From: Burkholderia pseudomultivorans
Lineage (GTDB): Bacteria; Pseudomonadota; Gammaproteobacteria; Burkholderiales; Burkholderiaceae
Direction of reading: 5' to 3'
Assembly: GCF_001718415.1 (NCBI RefSeq)
Contig: NZ_CP013377.1
Coordinates: forward strand, 868,001 to 932,000
DNA length: 64,000 nt
The position numbers and the translations under genes are program-made. Position 1 is the stretch's first letter. Every line of letters begins with the position of its first letter. This document shows, one piece after another, positions 42,645 to 51,750 of this stretch. The notes beneath the pieces were generated by a model. It saw only the letters and a program-made list of their open reading frames with translations, was not told where the DNA came from and ran no database searches.

Positions 42645-43826
42645 TCAGGCCGTCGCGAGCGCGGCGGCGCGCATTCTCGCGAAGCCGGCCTCGAGGTCGG
42701 CGATCATGTCGCCCGGGTCTTCGAGGCCGGCGTGGATGCGCAGCAGCGGCCCGGTCGTCGCCCAGCGCGTCGCCGTGCGATGGCGCGACGGATTGGCCGG
42801 AATGATCAGGCTTTCGAAGCCGCCCCAGCTATAGCCCATGCCGAAGCAGGTCAGCCCGTCGAGCAGCGCACGCAGCGCATCGTCGGACTGCGGATAGAGC
42901 GCCACGCCGAACAATCCGCATGCGCCCGTGAAATCGCGCTGCCAGATCGCATGACCGGGATCGCCGGCGCGCGCCGGATAGAGGATTCGCGCGACCTCGG
43001 GCTGCGTCGCGAGCCAGTCGGTCAGCACCCGTGCGTTGCGCTGGTGCCGCTCGAGACGCACCGACAGCGTGCGCAGGCCGCGCAGCGCGAGATAGGCGTC
43101 GTCGCCGCTGACGGTCATGCCGAGCTGCCGGTAGCAGCGCGTGACTTTCGGCGCGAGCGCTTCGGTCGTCAGGATCGCGCCCATCAGCACGTCGGAATGG
43201 CCGGCGATGTATTTGGTCGCCGCGTGGATCGACACGTCGACACCGTGCGCGAACGAGCGGAAATTCAGCGGCGTGCCCCACGTGTTGTCGAGCAGCACGA
43301 CCGCGCCGTGCCGGTGCGCGACGCGAGCGATCGCCGGGATGTCCTGCACCTCGAAGGTCAGCGAGCCGGGCGACTCGGTGAACACCGCACGCGTGTTCGG
43401 CCGCATCAGCGACGCGATGTCCGCGCCGAGCGACGGATCGTAGTACGTCGTGTCGATGCCGAGTCGCGCGAGCGTCTCGTCGCAGAACGAACGGGTCGGG
43501 TCGTACGCGGAATCGGTCATCAGCAGATGGTCGCCCGGGTTCAGCACTGCGAGCAGCGCGGTCGTGATCGCGCTGAGCCCGCTCGGCGTCAGCAGCGCCG
43601 CATGTGCGCCCTCGAGGCGCGCGAGCGCCTTTTCGAGGGCGCGCGTGGTCGGGCTGCCGTGGCGGCCGTAGGCAAGCGGCGTGCCGCGCACCGTGTCGAG
43701 CGCATCGGTATCGTGAAAGAGCAGCGTCGACTGCCGGTACACGGGCGGGTTGACCGGCGAACCGGGCTGGCCGTGAGAACGGCCTTCATGGGCGAGGACC
43801 GTGTCGGGTGAAAGGGGCTGGGTCAA
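42645..43826 (-). CDS. metC: Cystathionine beta-lyase (trans-sulfuration PLP family)
   Basis: 393 aa, normal for the Cys/Met metabolism PLP family. PVYRQSTLLFHDTDAL, YGRHGSPTTRALEKALARLE (near 53-72), DNTWGTPLNFR (180-190) and PLP-binding Lys205 in SIHAATKYIAGHSDVLMG. The DNTWGTP motif with Trp is typical of MetC-type beta-lyases rather than gamma-synthases or gamma-lyases. It cleaves cystathionine, and commonly also cystine, to pyruvate, ammonia and a thiol. The three genes downstream of its start code for a cystine-type importer, so the unit may use imported cystine as sulphur source. Confidence 0.9.
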   Translation of the reverse strand: MTQPLSPDTVLAHEGRSHGQPGSPVNPPVYRQSTLLFHDTDALDTVRGTPLAYGRHGSPTTRALEKALARLEGAHAALLTPSGLSAITTALLAVLNPGDHLLMTDSAYDPTRSFCDETLARLGIDTTYYDPSLGADIASLMRPNTRAVFTESPGSLTFEVQDIPAIARVAHRHGAVVLLDNTWGTPLNFRSFAHGVDVSIHAATKYIAGHSDVLMGAILTTEALAPKVTRCYRQLGMTVSGDDAYLALRGLRTLSVRLERHQRNARVLTDWLATQPEVARILYPARAGDPGHAIWQRDFTGACGLFGVALYPQSDDALRALLDGLTCFGMGYSWGGFESLIIPANPSRHRTATRWATTGPLLRIHAGLEDPGDMIADLEAGFARMRAAALATA

Positions 43827-43887
43827 GATATCGTCCTGTGGTCGGGGTGGGGATCGGTCGGGAGCTTCGGCATGCCGGTGCGCGTGC

Positions 43888-44613
43888 TCAATGCAGGATC
43901 TTGTCGAGGAAGTCGCGCGCGCGTTCGGAGCGCGGCGCGGCGAAGAACGTGTCGCTGGCCGCGTCCTCGACCACCGCGCCCTGGTCCATGAAGATCACGC
44001 GATGCGCGACCTTGCGTGCGAATCCCATCTCGTGCGTGACGCACACCATCGTCATGCCCTCGCGTGCGAGCTCGACCATCACGTCGAGCACCTCGTTGAT
44101 CATCTCGGGGTCGAGCGCGGAGGTCGGCTCGTCGAACAGCATCGCGACCGGGTTCATCGACAGCGCGCGAGCAATCGCGACGCGCTGCTGCTGGCCGCCC
44201 GACAGTTGCCCCGGATACTTGTTCGCATGGGCGGCGAGACCGACGCGGTCGAGCAGCTTGCGGCCGGTGTCGATCGCCTCGTCCCTGTCGCGGCCGAGCA
44301 CCTTGCGCTGCGCGAGCGTCAGGTTGTCGATGATCGACAGATGCGGAAACAGCTCGAAGTGCTGGAACACCATGCCGACGCGCGCACGCAGCTGCGCGAG
44401 CTTCGCGGCCGGATCGCCGAGCCGCATCCCGTCGACGGTGATGCTGCCTTTCTGGAACGGCTCGAGGCCGTTGATCGTCTTGATCAGCGTCGACTTGCCG
44501 GAGCCGGACGGCCCGCACACGACGACCACTTCGCCTTTCGACACCGCGGCGCTGCAATCCGCGAGCACCTGATGCCTGCCATACCACTTCGATACGTTGT
44601 CGAGCGTAATCAT
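43888..44613 (-). CDS. Polar amino acid ABC transporter ATP-binding protein
   Basis: 241 aa from the ATG at 44613 (an ORF reading further to 44964 overlaps the permease and is rejected). Walker A CGPSGSGKS (near 33-41), Q-loop VFQHFELFPHL, signature LSGGQQQRVAIARAL (about 133-147), Walker B VAMLFDEPTSALDPE, H-loop CVTHEMGFA. Typical GlnQ/TcyN-type ATPase of the PAAT family. It energises import by the permease 41 bp upstream in the operon. Confidence 0.95.
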   Translation of the reverse strand: MITLDNVSKWYGRHQVLADCSAAVSKGEVVVVCGPSGSGKSTLIKTINGLEPFQKGSITVDGMRLGDPAAKLAQLRARVGMVFQHFELFPHLSIIDNLTLAQRKVLGRDRDEAIDTGRKLLDRVGLAAHANKYPGQLSGGQQQRVAIARALSMNPVAMLFDEPTSALDPEMINEVLDVMVELAREGMTMVCVTHEMGFARKVAHRVIFMDQGAVVEDAASDTFFAAPRSERARDFLDKILH

Positions 44614-44654
44614 GTTCTGTCCGTTGTCGATGTCGGGTTGGGTGGCGGGCGCGC

Positions 44655-45314
44655 TCAATGCGCGGCCGGCAGCGCGAGGCGCGATTCGACGCGCCCTTGC
44701 AGTCGCGACAGCAGCGTGCTCAGCACCCAGTAGATCGCCGCGGCCGCCAGGTACAGCGGCAGCGGCTGGAACGTCGCGGCGATCACTTCCTGCGTCGAGC
44801 GCAGCAGTTCGGTCACGGTGATCACCGACACCAGCGAGGTATCCTTGATCAGGCTGATCAGCGTGTTGCCGAGGCTCGGCACCGCGAGGCGCAGCGCCTG
44901 CGGGCAGATCACGTAGCGCAGCGTCTGCACGTGCGTGAGGCCGAGGCTGTGCGCGGCCGCCCATTGCCCGCGACCGATGCCGAGAATCGCGCCGCGCATG
45001 CTTTCGGACAGATACGCGGCCGCGTTGAGCGTCAGCGTGAAGATGCCGGCGGTGGTCGGATCGAGCGTGATGCCGAGGTCGGGCAGGCCGTAGTAGACGA
45101 CGAACATCTGCACGAGCAGCGGCGTGCCGCGCATCACGCTGACATAGCCTTGCGCGATGCCGGCCGCGAAGCGGTTGCCGCCGATGCGCACGACGGCGAT
45201 CGCGAGCCCCGCGAGCAGGCCGAGCATCATCGACGACACCGCGAACTTCAGCGTGAGCGCCGCGCCTTGCACCATGACGGGGAGCGTATGAATGACGAGA
45301 TCGAGTGCTTCCAT
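44655..45314 (-). CDS. Polar amino acid ABC transporter permease
   Basis: 219 aa with five hydrophobic spans of the HisM/TcyL type. The EAA-like cytoplasmic loop includes AAHSLGLTHVQTLRYVICPQ then ALRLAVPSLGNTLISLIKDT, near residues 125-165. YLSESMRGAILGIGRGQW precedes it. It forms the channel, probably as a homodimer. Starts 71 bp after the binding-protein gene. Confidence 0.94.
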   Translation of the reverse strand: MEALDLVIHTLPVMVQGAALTLKFAVSSMMLGLLAGLAIAVVRIGGNRFAAGIAQGYVSVMRGTPLLVQMFVVYYGLPDLGITLDPTTAGIFTLTLNAAAYLSESMRGAILGIGRGQWAAAHSLGLTHVQTLRYVICPQALRLAVPSLGNTLISLIKDTSLVSVITVTELLRSTQEVIAATFQPLPLYLAAAAIYWVLSTLLSRLQGRVESRLALPAAH

Positions 45315-45385
45315 CGCATGTCTCCAGACTGTTTATGCATAGGGGCCGCGCATCGTTGCGCGCGGCCTCGCACCGGTGAGCCGGC

Positions 45386-46186
45386 TTACTGCGTGACGGG
45401 CTTCGTGGTGTCGCTGCCGAACCACTGCATCGAGATCTTCTTCAGCGTGCCGTCCTGCTGCAGCGACGCGATCGCATCGTCGAGCGCTTTCGCGAACTTC
45501 GGGTTGCCCTTGCGGAACGGAATGCCCATCTCGTCCGCGCCGTCCGCCAGCACCGAACCGGGGCGCAGCGGCAGGTGCGAGTTCTTGATCAGGTAGTTCA
45601 GCATCAGGCGATCGTTGACCGCCGCGTCGATGCGGCCCGCCGCGAGATCGCGCAGATTTTCCGGCGTGCCCGGATAGACCTGCAGATCGATCGCAGGCAC
45701 GCGCTTCACGAGATCGACATAGTTGCTGCCCATCGTCACGCCGACCTTCTTGCCCTTCAGTTCGTCGAGCGAGCGGAATGCGCGCGCATCGTTTTGCCGC
45801 TGCAGCAGCTGCGCGGACGAATACACGTACGGCTGGCTGAAATCGAGCGCCTGCCTGCGCGACGGCGTGATTGCGACCTGGTTGACGATCACGTCGAACT
45901 TGCCGGCCTGCAGCCCGGCGAGGATGCCGCTCCATTCGGTCGTGACGAATTGCGGCTTCACGCCGAGGCGCGAGGCGACCGCCTTGGCGACATCGACGTC
46001 GAAGCCTTCGAGCTGGCCGTCGGCGTTGCGATAGTCGAACGGCGGATAGGTGCCTTCGAGCGCGATCTTCAGCACGCCGGCCTGCTTGACCGTATCGAGC
46101 AGATCCGCTGCGTGGGATGCCGTGGCGGCGACGCACAGCAGGGCGGCGGCACAGGCTCGCGTGAACGTCGGGGTGAGGCGCTTCAT
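45386..46186 (-). CDS. Cystine-type substrate-binding protein
   Basis: 266 aa from the ATG at 46186, with GGAG six bases upstream. Signal peptide MKRLTPTFTRACAAALLCVA to AHAAD (cleavage near 27). The mature part follows the FliY/TcyJ cystine-binding pattern: ALEGTYPPFDYRNADGQLEG then FDVDVAKAVASRLG, VTTEWSGILAGLQAGKFDVI then VNQVAITPSR, DFSQPYVYSSAQ, and DGTLKKISMQWFGSDTTKPV at the end. Periplasmic receptor that delivers cystine or a related sulphur amino acid to the permease. First gene of the operon leading to metC. Confidence 0.9.
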   Translation of the reverse strand: MKRLTPTFTRACAAALLCVAATASHAADLLDTVKQAGVLKIALEGTYPPFDYRNADGQLEGFDVDVAKAVASRLGVKPQFVTTEWSGILAGLQAGKFDVIVNQVAITPSRRQALDFSQPYVYSSAQLLQRQNDARAFRSLDELKGKKVGVTMGSNYVDLVKRVPAIDLQVYPGTPENLRDLAAGRIDAAVNDRLMLNYLIKNSHLPLRPGSVLADGADEMGIPFRKGNPKFAKALDDAIASLQQDGTLKKISMQWFGSDTTKPVTQ

Positions 46187-46710
46187 GGTTGTCTCCTTGG
46201 TTGTCGTCGAAACTTTCAGGGTGTGCACGTCCGCGGCGACGGGCGGCGTCGCCGTGGGCGGGAAGCGGGCCGCGGTGATGCGGCGGGAGAAGCGGGGCGG
46301 CGGACGGCGGCACGTGCCGCCCGCCGACAGGCGCGTTAAGGCGCGTGCACCGCGAAGCGCGTGAAGGACTGCGCGAGCTTCATGCTGAACGCGGGTCGGT
46401 GCGCGGCGAGGAGTTCAAGCAGGATATTCATGATTGCCCGTGCGGCTTGTCAGTGGTGTAGACCGGTACGCATCGGCGCGTGCCCGGCGCTCACAAATGC
46501 TGAACGACTGACGGCAATCTTAGTTTTGTCAAAAGGGAAAGTGTTTCCAAAAACGCGCGCACTTTTTGAGATGTGGGGAAAATTATTTTTCGCGTTTTGG
46601 TGGCGGCACGTGCGTTGTGCTGCGGTTGCGCACGATGTGAAGGATCGGTTGCTACGCCGCGGCATCGCGGGTTGCGCACGTCGACGTCGCGACCGCACGC
46701 CGCAAAACAA
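46187..46710. other. Upstream region of the cystine transporter operon
   Basis: About 520 bp. It includes a possible 31-codon minus-strand ORF at 46336-46431 (MNILLELLAAHRPAFSMKLA onwards) without a good ribosome site, and A/T-rich sequence at 46515-46600 (CAAAAGGGAAAG, AAAATTATTTTTCG) that probably contains the operon promoter. No known riboswitch structure was recognised. Confidence 0.45.
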
Positions 46711-46748
46711 AACGGCCACGCTCGCCTGTTTCGGCGAGTGTGGCCGTT
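46711..46748 (-). terminator. Intrinsic terminator of lysA
   Basis: AACGGCCACGCTCGCC - TGTTTC - GGCGAGTGTGGCCGTT: sixteen pairs with one G/T wobble, followed in the minus direction by TTGTTTTG. It lies 15 bp beyond the lysA stop. Confidence 0.85.
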
Positions 46749-46762
46749 CATCGTCGCGCGCG

Positions 46763-48001
46763 TTACTCGAACGTTTCCAGCGCGAGCAGTTCGTCGATCG
46801 TCTGGCGGCGGCGAATCAACCGCGGCGTGCCGCGATCGACCAGCACTTCCGGCGCGAGCGGGCGGCTATTGTAGTTCGACGACATCGACGCGCCATACGC
46901 GCCCGCGTCGTGCAGGAACAGCAGATCGCCGATCTGCGGCTGCGCGAGCCGGCGGTGCGTGACCACGCCGCCCGCGTCCTGCGTGAACACGTCGCCCGAC
47001 TCGCACAGCGGCCCCGCGATCGCGATGTCGACAAGCGGCCGGCCTTCGGGCAGCGCGCCGTCGTGCGCATGCACGGACACCGCGTGATAGCTGCCGTACA
47101 TCGACGGGCGCATCAGGTCGTTGAAGCCGGCGTCGATCAGCACGAAGTCGTGTTTCGGCCGGCGATTCACGGCCTGCACCTCGGTAACGAGCGTGCCCGC
47201 TTCGGCGACCAGGAAGCGGCCCGGTTCGATCTCGATGCGCACCGCGTGGCCGAGATGCCGTTCGATCCGTTTGCGCGCGGCATCCCATTGCTTGAAATAG
47301 TGATCGACGTCGACGCGCGGCTCGCCGTCGCGATAGGGGATCGACAGGCCGCCGCCGGCCGAGATCGCGTCGATGTCGTGGCCGAGCGACGTGACGAGAT
47401 CGACCATCGCATCGCAGACCTGCGACAGGTGGCCGTAATCGACGCCCGAGCCGATATGCATGTGGATGCCGACGAGCTTCAGCCCGTACTGGCGCACGAT
47501 CTCGATCGCGCGCGGCACGTCGTCGATCCAGATGCCGTGCTTGCTTTGCGGGCCGCCGGTGTTGGTCTTGTTGCTGTGGCCGTGGCCGAAGCCGGGATTG
47601 ACGCGCAGCCATACGCGATGGCCGGGCGCCTGCTCGCCGACGCGCGCCAGCATGTCGAGCGAGCCTGCGTTGACGGTCACGCCGTGCTTCAGCACGGCCG
47701 CGAGCGTCGGGCGGTCGATCAGGTCGGCCGTAAACACGACGCCTTCCGGTTCGCCGGCGGGGCTGAACCCGGCCGCGAGACTGCGCTCGATCTCGCCGAG
47801 CGACACCGCGTCGACGCACGCGCCTGCCTCGCGCATCAGCTTCAGGATATGCAGGTTCGAGTTCGCCTTCTGCGCATAGCGGATCACGTCGAACTGGCGC
47901 AGTTGCGCGATGCGGTCGCGGATGACGTCGGCGTCGTACACCCACAGCGGGGTGCCGTATTGCTGCGCGAGCGCAGCGAGCTGGCGGGAATCGAGGGACA
48001 T
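46763..48001 (-). CDS. lysA: Diaminopimelate decarboxylase
   Basis: 412 aa from the ATG at 48001; the reading frame extends to 48301 but that part overlaps the divergent regulator. Fold-type III PLP enzyme: Lys45 in IRYAQKANSN, HIGSGVDYG, AISAGGGLSIPYRDGEP, EIEPGRFLVAEAGTLVTEVQ, the catalytic Cys in GPLCESGD, and GAYGASMSSNYNSRP near the end. It decarboxylates meso-diaminopimelate to L-lysine, the last step of lysine synthesis. Divergent from lysR, 103 bp apart, the arrangement known from Escherichia coli. Confidence 0.95.
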   Translation of the reverse strand: MSLDSRQLAALAQQYGTPLWVYDADVIRDRIAQLRQFDVIRYAQKANSNLHILKLMREAGACVDAVSLGEIERSLAAGFSPAGEPEGVVFTADLIDRPTLAAVLKHGVTVNAGSLDMLARVGEQAPGHRVWLRVNPGFGHGHSNKTNTGGPQSKHGIWIDDVPRAIEIVRQYGLKLVGIHMHIGSGVDYGHLSQVCDAMVDLVTSLGHDIDAISAGGGLSIPYRDGEPRVDVDHYFKQWDAARKRIERHLGHAVRIEIEPGRFLVAEAGTLVTEVQAVNRRPKHDFVLIDAGFNDLMRPSMYGSYHAVSVHAHDGALPEGRPLVDIAIAGPLCESGDVFTQDAGGVVTHRRLAQPQIGDLLFLHDAGAYGASMSSNYNSRPLAPEVLVDRGTPRLIRRRQTIDELLALETFE

Positions 48002-48104
48002 GGCGGATCGATCGGGTCGAATGGACGGACAGTCGTCATGATGCGCGCGATCGGCTATACAGTAAAATGCCGATTTATCGAGATTCGATTCATTCCTGAT
48101 ATAG

Positions 48105-49043
48105 ATGGCTACGCTTACGCACCGCCACATCGAGGTGTTTCGCGCGCTGATGGTCACGGGCAACACGACGCGCGCGGCCGAGATGCTGTATACGTCGCAG
48201 CCGACGATCAGCCGCGAGCTGGCGCGGATGGAGCAGGTGGTCGGCTTCGCGCTGTTCGAGCGCACGCACGGCCGGCTGCGCCCGACGATGGCCGCGCTCA
48301 CCCTGTTCGACGACGTGCGGCTCGCCTATGTGGGGCTCGAACGCGTGTCGGCGACCGCCGCGCGGCTGCGCGAGTTTCGCGACGGGCAGTTGTCGGTGAT
48401 CGCGCTGCCGGCGTTCTCGCATGCGATCCTGCCGGGCGCATGCCGGCGTTTCCACGACGCGCATGCGGGCGTCAGCGTGTCGGTCGCGACGCAGGAATCG
48501 CCGGTGCTCGAGGAGTGGCTGACCGCGCAGCGCTACGATCTCGGGCTGACCGAGCATGACGTCGCGCCGCCCGGCACCGTGCTCGCGCCGCTGCTCGAAG
48601 TCGACGAAGTATGCGTGCTGCCGGACGGCCATCCGCTGCTCGCGAAGGATGCGATCGCGCTCGCGGATCTCGCCGATCGCCCGTTCGTGAGCTTGTCGCT
48701 GAACGATCCGTACCGGATCATGATCGACGACGCGTTCGCGCAGCTCGGCGTCGCGCCGCGTTCGGTGGTCGAGACGCCGTCGGCGGTGTCGGTGTGCGCG
48801 TTCGTGCGGCAGGGTCTCGGCGCGGCGATCGTCAATCCGTTGACCGCGCTCGATTTCGTCGGCCGCGATCTGCACGTGCGGCCGCTCGGGCAGTCGTTTC
48901 CGTACCGCGTCAGCGTGATCGTGCCGGAGCACCGGCCGAAGAACCTGCTCGTCGATGCATTCGCCGACGCGCTGCGCGACGAGGCAAAGGCGATTCGCAG
49001 CCGGCTCGCGGCGCTGCTTGGCCAGCGCGCGCGATCGTCGTGA
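48105..49043 (+). CDS. lysR: LysR-type activator of lysA
   Basis: 312 aa. HTH at about 18-37 (NTTRAAEMLYTSQPTISREL). Strong likeness to E. coli LysR as I recall it: RHIEVFRALM, TSQPTISRELARMEQVVGFA, LFERTHGRL, LREFRDGQLSV, QESPVLEEWLTAQRYDLGLT, DEVCVLPDGHPL, VVNPLTALD-like AIVNPLTALD. It activates lysA when diaminopimelate is high and lysine is low. The divergent 103-bp promoter shows CTATACAGTAAAATGCCG upstream of the gene. Confidence 0.92.
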   Translation: MATLTHRHIEVFRALMVTGNTTRAAEMLYTSQPTISRELARMEQVVGFALFERTHGRLRPTMAALTLFDDVRLAYVGLERVSATAARLREFRDGQLSVIALPAFSHAILPGACRRFHDAHAGVSVSVATQESPVLEEWLTAQRYDLGLTEHDVAPPGTVLAPLLEVDEVCVLPDGHPLLAKDAIALADLADRPFVSLSLNDPYRIMIDDAFAQLGVAPRSVVETPSAVSVCAFVRQGLGAAIVNPLTALDFVGRDLHVRPLGQSFPYRVSVIVPEHRPKNLLVDAFADALRDEAKAIRSRLAALLGQRARSS

Positions 49044-49113
49044 CGCGGTTCGCGCGCACGGGCCGTATGATGGACGCTTTGCCGTGCGTGCCCTTACTTC
49101 AACGGAATCCGTC

Positions 49114-49719
49114 ATGACCGACGCTGCATCATTACCGGAACAACCGACCCTGACCGGCGAGCGCGTCGAACTGCGTCCGCTCGAACCGGCCCACCGGCAG
49201 GCGCTGCTGGATGCGGCCGCGGACGGCCAGCTGTGGAACCTGAAGGTGACGATCGTGCCGAACGCCGACACGGTCGATGCGTATATCGACACGGCATTGC
49301 GCGGGCGCGCGGCCGGCACCGTGATGCCTTATGCGATCGTCGATCGCGGGTCGGGGCGCGTGGTCGGCAGCACGCGCTTCTGGAAGATCGACCGCGACAA
49401 CCGCAAGCTCGAGATCGGTCATACATGGCTCAGTGAATCGGCGCAGCGCACGCGCGTGAACACCGAGGCGAAATGGCTGCTGCTCGCGTATGCATTCGAC
49501 ACGCTGCGATGCGTGCGCGTGCAGTTCACGACCGACGAACTGAACGAGAAATCGCGCGCGGCGATTCTGCGGCTCGGCGCGAAGCAGGAAGGGATCGTGC
49601 GTCACGAGCGGATCATGCCCGACGGCCGCAAGCGCAACTCGGTGCGCTTCAGCATCATCGACGACGAATGGCCCGACGTGGATGCGCGCTTGCGCGCGAG
49701 GCTTGCGACGCGCGCGTGA
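49114..49719 (+). CDS. GNAT-family N-acetyltransferase (RimJ/RimL-like)
   Basis: 201 aa from the ATG at 49114; ORF space upstream overlaps lysR. Acetyltransferase_3 pattern: LTGERVELRPLEPAHRQALL at 11-30, GSTRFWKIDRDNRKLEIGHT then WL, TEAKWLLLAYAFDTLRCVRV (the acetyl-CoA loop and following helix), and NEKSRAAILRLGAKQEGIVR then HERIM. This type acetylates protein N-termini or small molecules. 70 bp downstream of lysR, possibly co-transcribed. Confidence 0.85.
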   Translation: MTDAASLPEQPTLTGERVELRPLEPAHRQALLDAAADGQLWNLKVTIVPNADTVDAYIDTALRGRAAGTVMPYAIVDRGSGRVVGSTRFWKIDRDNRKLEIGHTWLSESAQRTRVNTEAKWLLLAYAFDTLRCVRVQFTTDELNEKSRAAILRLGAKQEGIVRHERIMPDGRKRNSVRFSIIDDEWPDVDARLRARLATRA

Positions 49720-49830
49720 TCTGCGCGAAGGGCGTGCGGGAGAGCCGCTGTGCATCGCGCCGCCGGCAGGGGAGCGGCGGCGCGAGCGGGGAACGGAGGT
49801 GCCGCGCGCGATGCGCGGCGGGGCATCGCG

Positions 49831-50406
49831 TTACTGCGCCGATGCGAGGTGGTGACGCTGCGCGAGCTTCTGCGCTTCCGCGTAGTGGGCCTGCAGCATC
49901 GGCAGCGACTGACGGGCGACTTCCTTCAGCTTCGCGTCGCGGCCCGACGCGATTTCAGCCTGGAACGCCGAGATCGCCTTCTGCTGGCCGGCCAGCGCGA
50001 CCTGTTCGATATACGCCTTGTCGAACTCCGCGCCGCGCAGGTTCTTGATGCCGTCCAGCACGGTCGTGTCCGGATCGTTGGCCGGTACGTCGACGCCGCG
50101 CGGGCTGGCCGCGCGCATCGCCTGGATGATCTTCTCGTCGTCGGTCGACACGCGTTGCGCGAAGGCCTTGACCTGGCTGTCCGACGTGCGCGAATCGGCG
50201 ATGCGCGCCGCGTCGTGCTGCGTCGACACGGTCTTCGTGCCGTCGGTGATGAAGGTCTGGTCGGCTTCGTGGATGCGCGCGGTCGCGGCGGCCGGCGCGG
50301 ACGGCGACGGTTGGGCGGTTTGCGCGTTCGCGGTCGCCGTCACGGCGACGAGAAGCAGGCCAGCGGCAGACAGGGCAAGGCGCGAGACTTGGGGAAAGCG
50401 GTTCAT
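49831..50406 (-). CDS. Exported DUF4142 protein
   Basis: 191 aa from the ATG at 50406 with a perfect AGGAGG five bases upstream. Signal peptide MNRFPQVSRLALSAAGLLLV to NAQTA (near 30). The rest is helical and ferritin-like: DQTFITDGTKTVSTQHDAAR, IADSRTSDSQVKAFAQRVST, FDKAYIEQVALAGQQKAISA and LPMLQAHYAEAQKLA. This is the DUF4142 pattern, common and often multicopy in Burkholderia, linked in places to stress. No enzymatic residues can be named. Confidence 0.85.
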   Translation of the reverse strand: MNRFPQVSRLALSAAGLLLVAVTATANAQTAQPSPSAPAAATARIHEADQTFITDGTKTVSTQHDAARIADSRTSDSQVKAFAQRVSTDDEKIIQAMRAASPRGVDVPANDPDTTVLDGIKNLRGAEFDKAYIEQVALAGQQKAISAFQAEIASGRDAKLKEVARQSLPMLQAHYAEAQKLAQRHHLASAQ

Positions 50407-50763
50407 GGGACCTCCTTTCGATCGGGGCTCTGGTTGAAAGACGGATCGCGTGATCCGTAGCTGTGCGAGAGAGACCGGGCGCGCGCCCGGACCGGATTCG
50501 ACCGCCGCTCTGCCGCGGCGCCGGTCGAAGCGAGTTCCGGCCCGACTGATTCTAGAAGCGCGATCGGGTAGCAGGTGCAACGGTGCTGTGGCTTGTGTAA
50601 CGGTTAGTAAGACGAATCGGGATGCAAGCTCGCGTTCAGGTAGGGCATACCGGCGTGCGTCATGACGCCGGCAATTTTTGCGAGCGGAAGGCCGTCGCGA
50701 TGAACGCGCCTGTCACACGCAGTTCATCGTGGTGATGTGGGGGCGGCGATGTCGCGCAGCGGG
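50407..50763. other. Intergenic region with a plus-strand terminator
   Basis: About 360 bp between two minus-strand genes. Left part: promoter region of the DUF4142 gene with GGATCGCGTGATCC (dyad at 50442-50455) and GC-rich stems. Right part: hairpin with T tract at 50650-50679 in the plus direction. No ORF. Confidence 0.5.
50650..50679 (+). terminator. Terminator-like hairpin without an upstream plus-strand gene
   Basis: CCGGCGT - GCGTCATG - ACGCCGG followed by CAATTTTT. The T run is on the plus-strand side, while both flanking genes are on the minus strand. It could end an unannotated small RNA. Confidence 0.4.
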
Positions 50764-51387
50764 CTAGAGGCGATCGAGCAATGCGTCGAGCGTCGGCAGC
50801 AACGGTGTCGCGCAATGCGACTGCAATGCGTCGGGCGCGGTGTAGCCCCACGCGACGCCCTGAAAGGCGACGCCCGCGCGGCGAGCCGCGTCGGCATCGC
50901 GAATCTCGTCGCCGACATACAGCATCTCGCCGGGGCGCACGCCGGCTTCGCGTGCGAGTGCGCGCAGTCGTCGCGCCTTGCCGAACAGCGAGATCCCGCA
51001 TGCGAAGTAGGCAACGCGACGGCTCGCATGCGCACCGAGCCGGTCGCGCACGACGGCCTCGGTATTGGAGCTTGCGATCGCGATGCGGATGCCGCGTGCG
51101 GCGAGCGCGTCGAAGGTCGGTTCGACGCCGGGAAACAGCGCGATGTGCGCGATGCGCGGCTGCATCAGGCGTCGCATGTCGGCCGTCACGCGCGGCACCT
51201 TCCACATCGGCACCTCGAGCGCGCGGATGATGTCGCGCGCAGACATGCCGCGCAGCGCCGGGCGCATGGCCGGATCGGCATCGCGAAACCCGTGCAGGCG
51301 CGACGCTTCCGACAGCGCCGCGAGAAAGCAGTCGAGCGAATCGGCGAGCGTGCCGTCGAAGTCGAATGCGACGAGCCGGCACGTCAT
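50764..51387 (-). CDS. HAD-superfamily phosphatase (phosphoglycolate phosphatase-like)
   Basis: 207 aa from the ATG at 51387 (an ATG at 51417 adds ten residues; neither has a good ribosome site). Motif I VAFDFDGTLADS with nucleophile Asp at the start, an alpha-helical cap (LRGMSARDIIRALEVPMWKV), motif II IAIASSNTE, motif III GKARRLRAL, motif IV LYVGDEIRDADAARRAGV. Hydrolyses a small phosphate ester; substrate unknown. Confidence 0.88.
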   Translation of the reverse strand: MTCRLVAFDFDGTLADSLDCFLAALSEASRLHGFRDADPAMRPALRGMSARDIIRALEVPMWKVPRVTADMRRLMQPRIAHIALFPGVEPTFDALAARGIRIAIASSNTEAVVRDRLGAHASRRVAYFACGISLFGKARRLRALAREAGVRPGEMLYVGDEIRDADAARRAGVAFQGVAWGYTAPDALQSHCATPLLPTLDALLDRL

Positions 51388-51750
51388 CGTGCCGTGTCGT
51401 GCGGCGTCATTGATCATGCGAAGCGGGCGTGGGGGCGAGCCGGGTGGCATGCGGCGACGCGAGATAGTCGAGCAGCCGCTTTGCGTTCGCCGGTGCGAAG
51501 GGCGGTGTGTTCCTGCATCGGTTTTCTCCGGTCGTGTTGTCCTTGCCGTACCTGCGACGCATGGCGACTGCAGGCGTGGCGCCGTCGGGTACACCGTGCG
51601 TAAGTTAGCGGAAGCGCCGGCGCGAGGCCAGCGCGATTTTCGCTATCGACGACGGCAATTCGAACGGCAGCTTCTCTTGAGGTCGATCTCTCCGGTCAAC
51701 ACGTCGGCCACTGGCGACGGAAATGCCGAACGTTACACGTCCGCGAGTCG
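51388..51750. other. Intergenic region between HAD gene and exported protein gene
   Basis: About 360 bp, both neighbours on the minus strand. No gene, repeat or clear promoter recognised; a possible reading frame from 51594 has no family features. Confidence 0.45.

Noticed and set aside
46336..46431. 31-codon ORF before the cystine transporter operon as a leader peptide
   Set aside because: No ribosome site, no run of Cys or Met codons and no attenuator-like hairpin pair was recognised.
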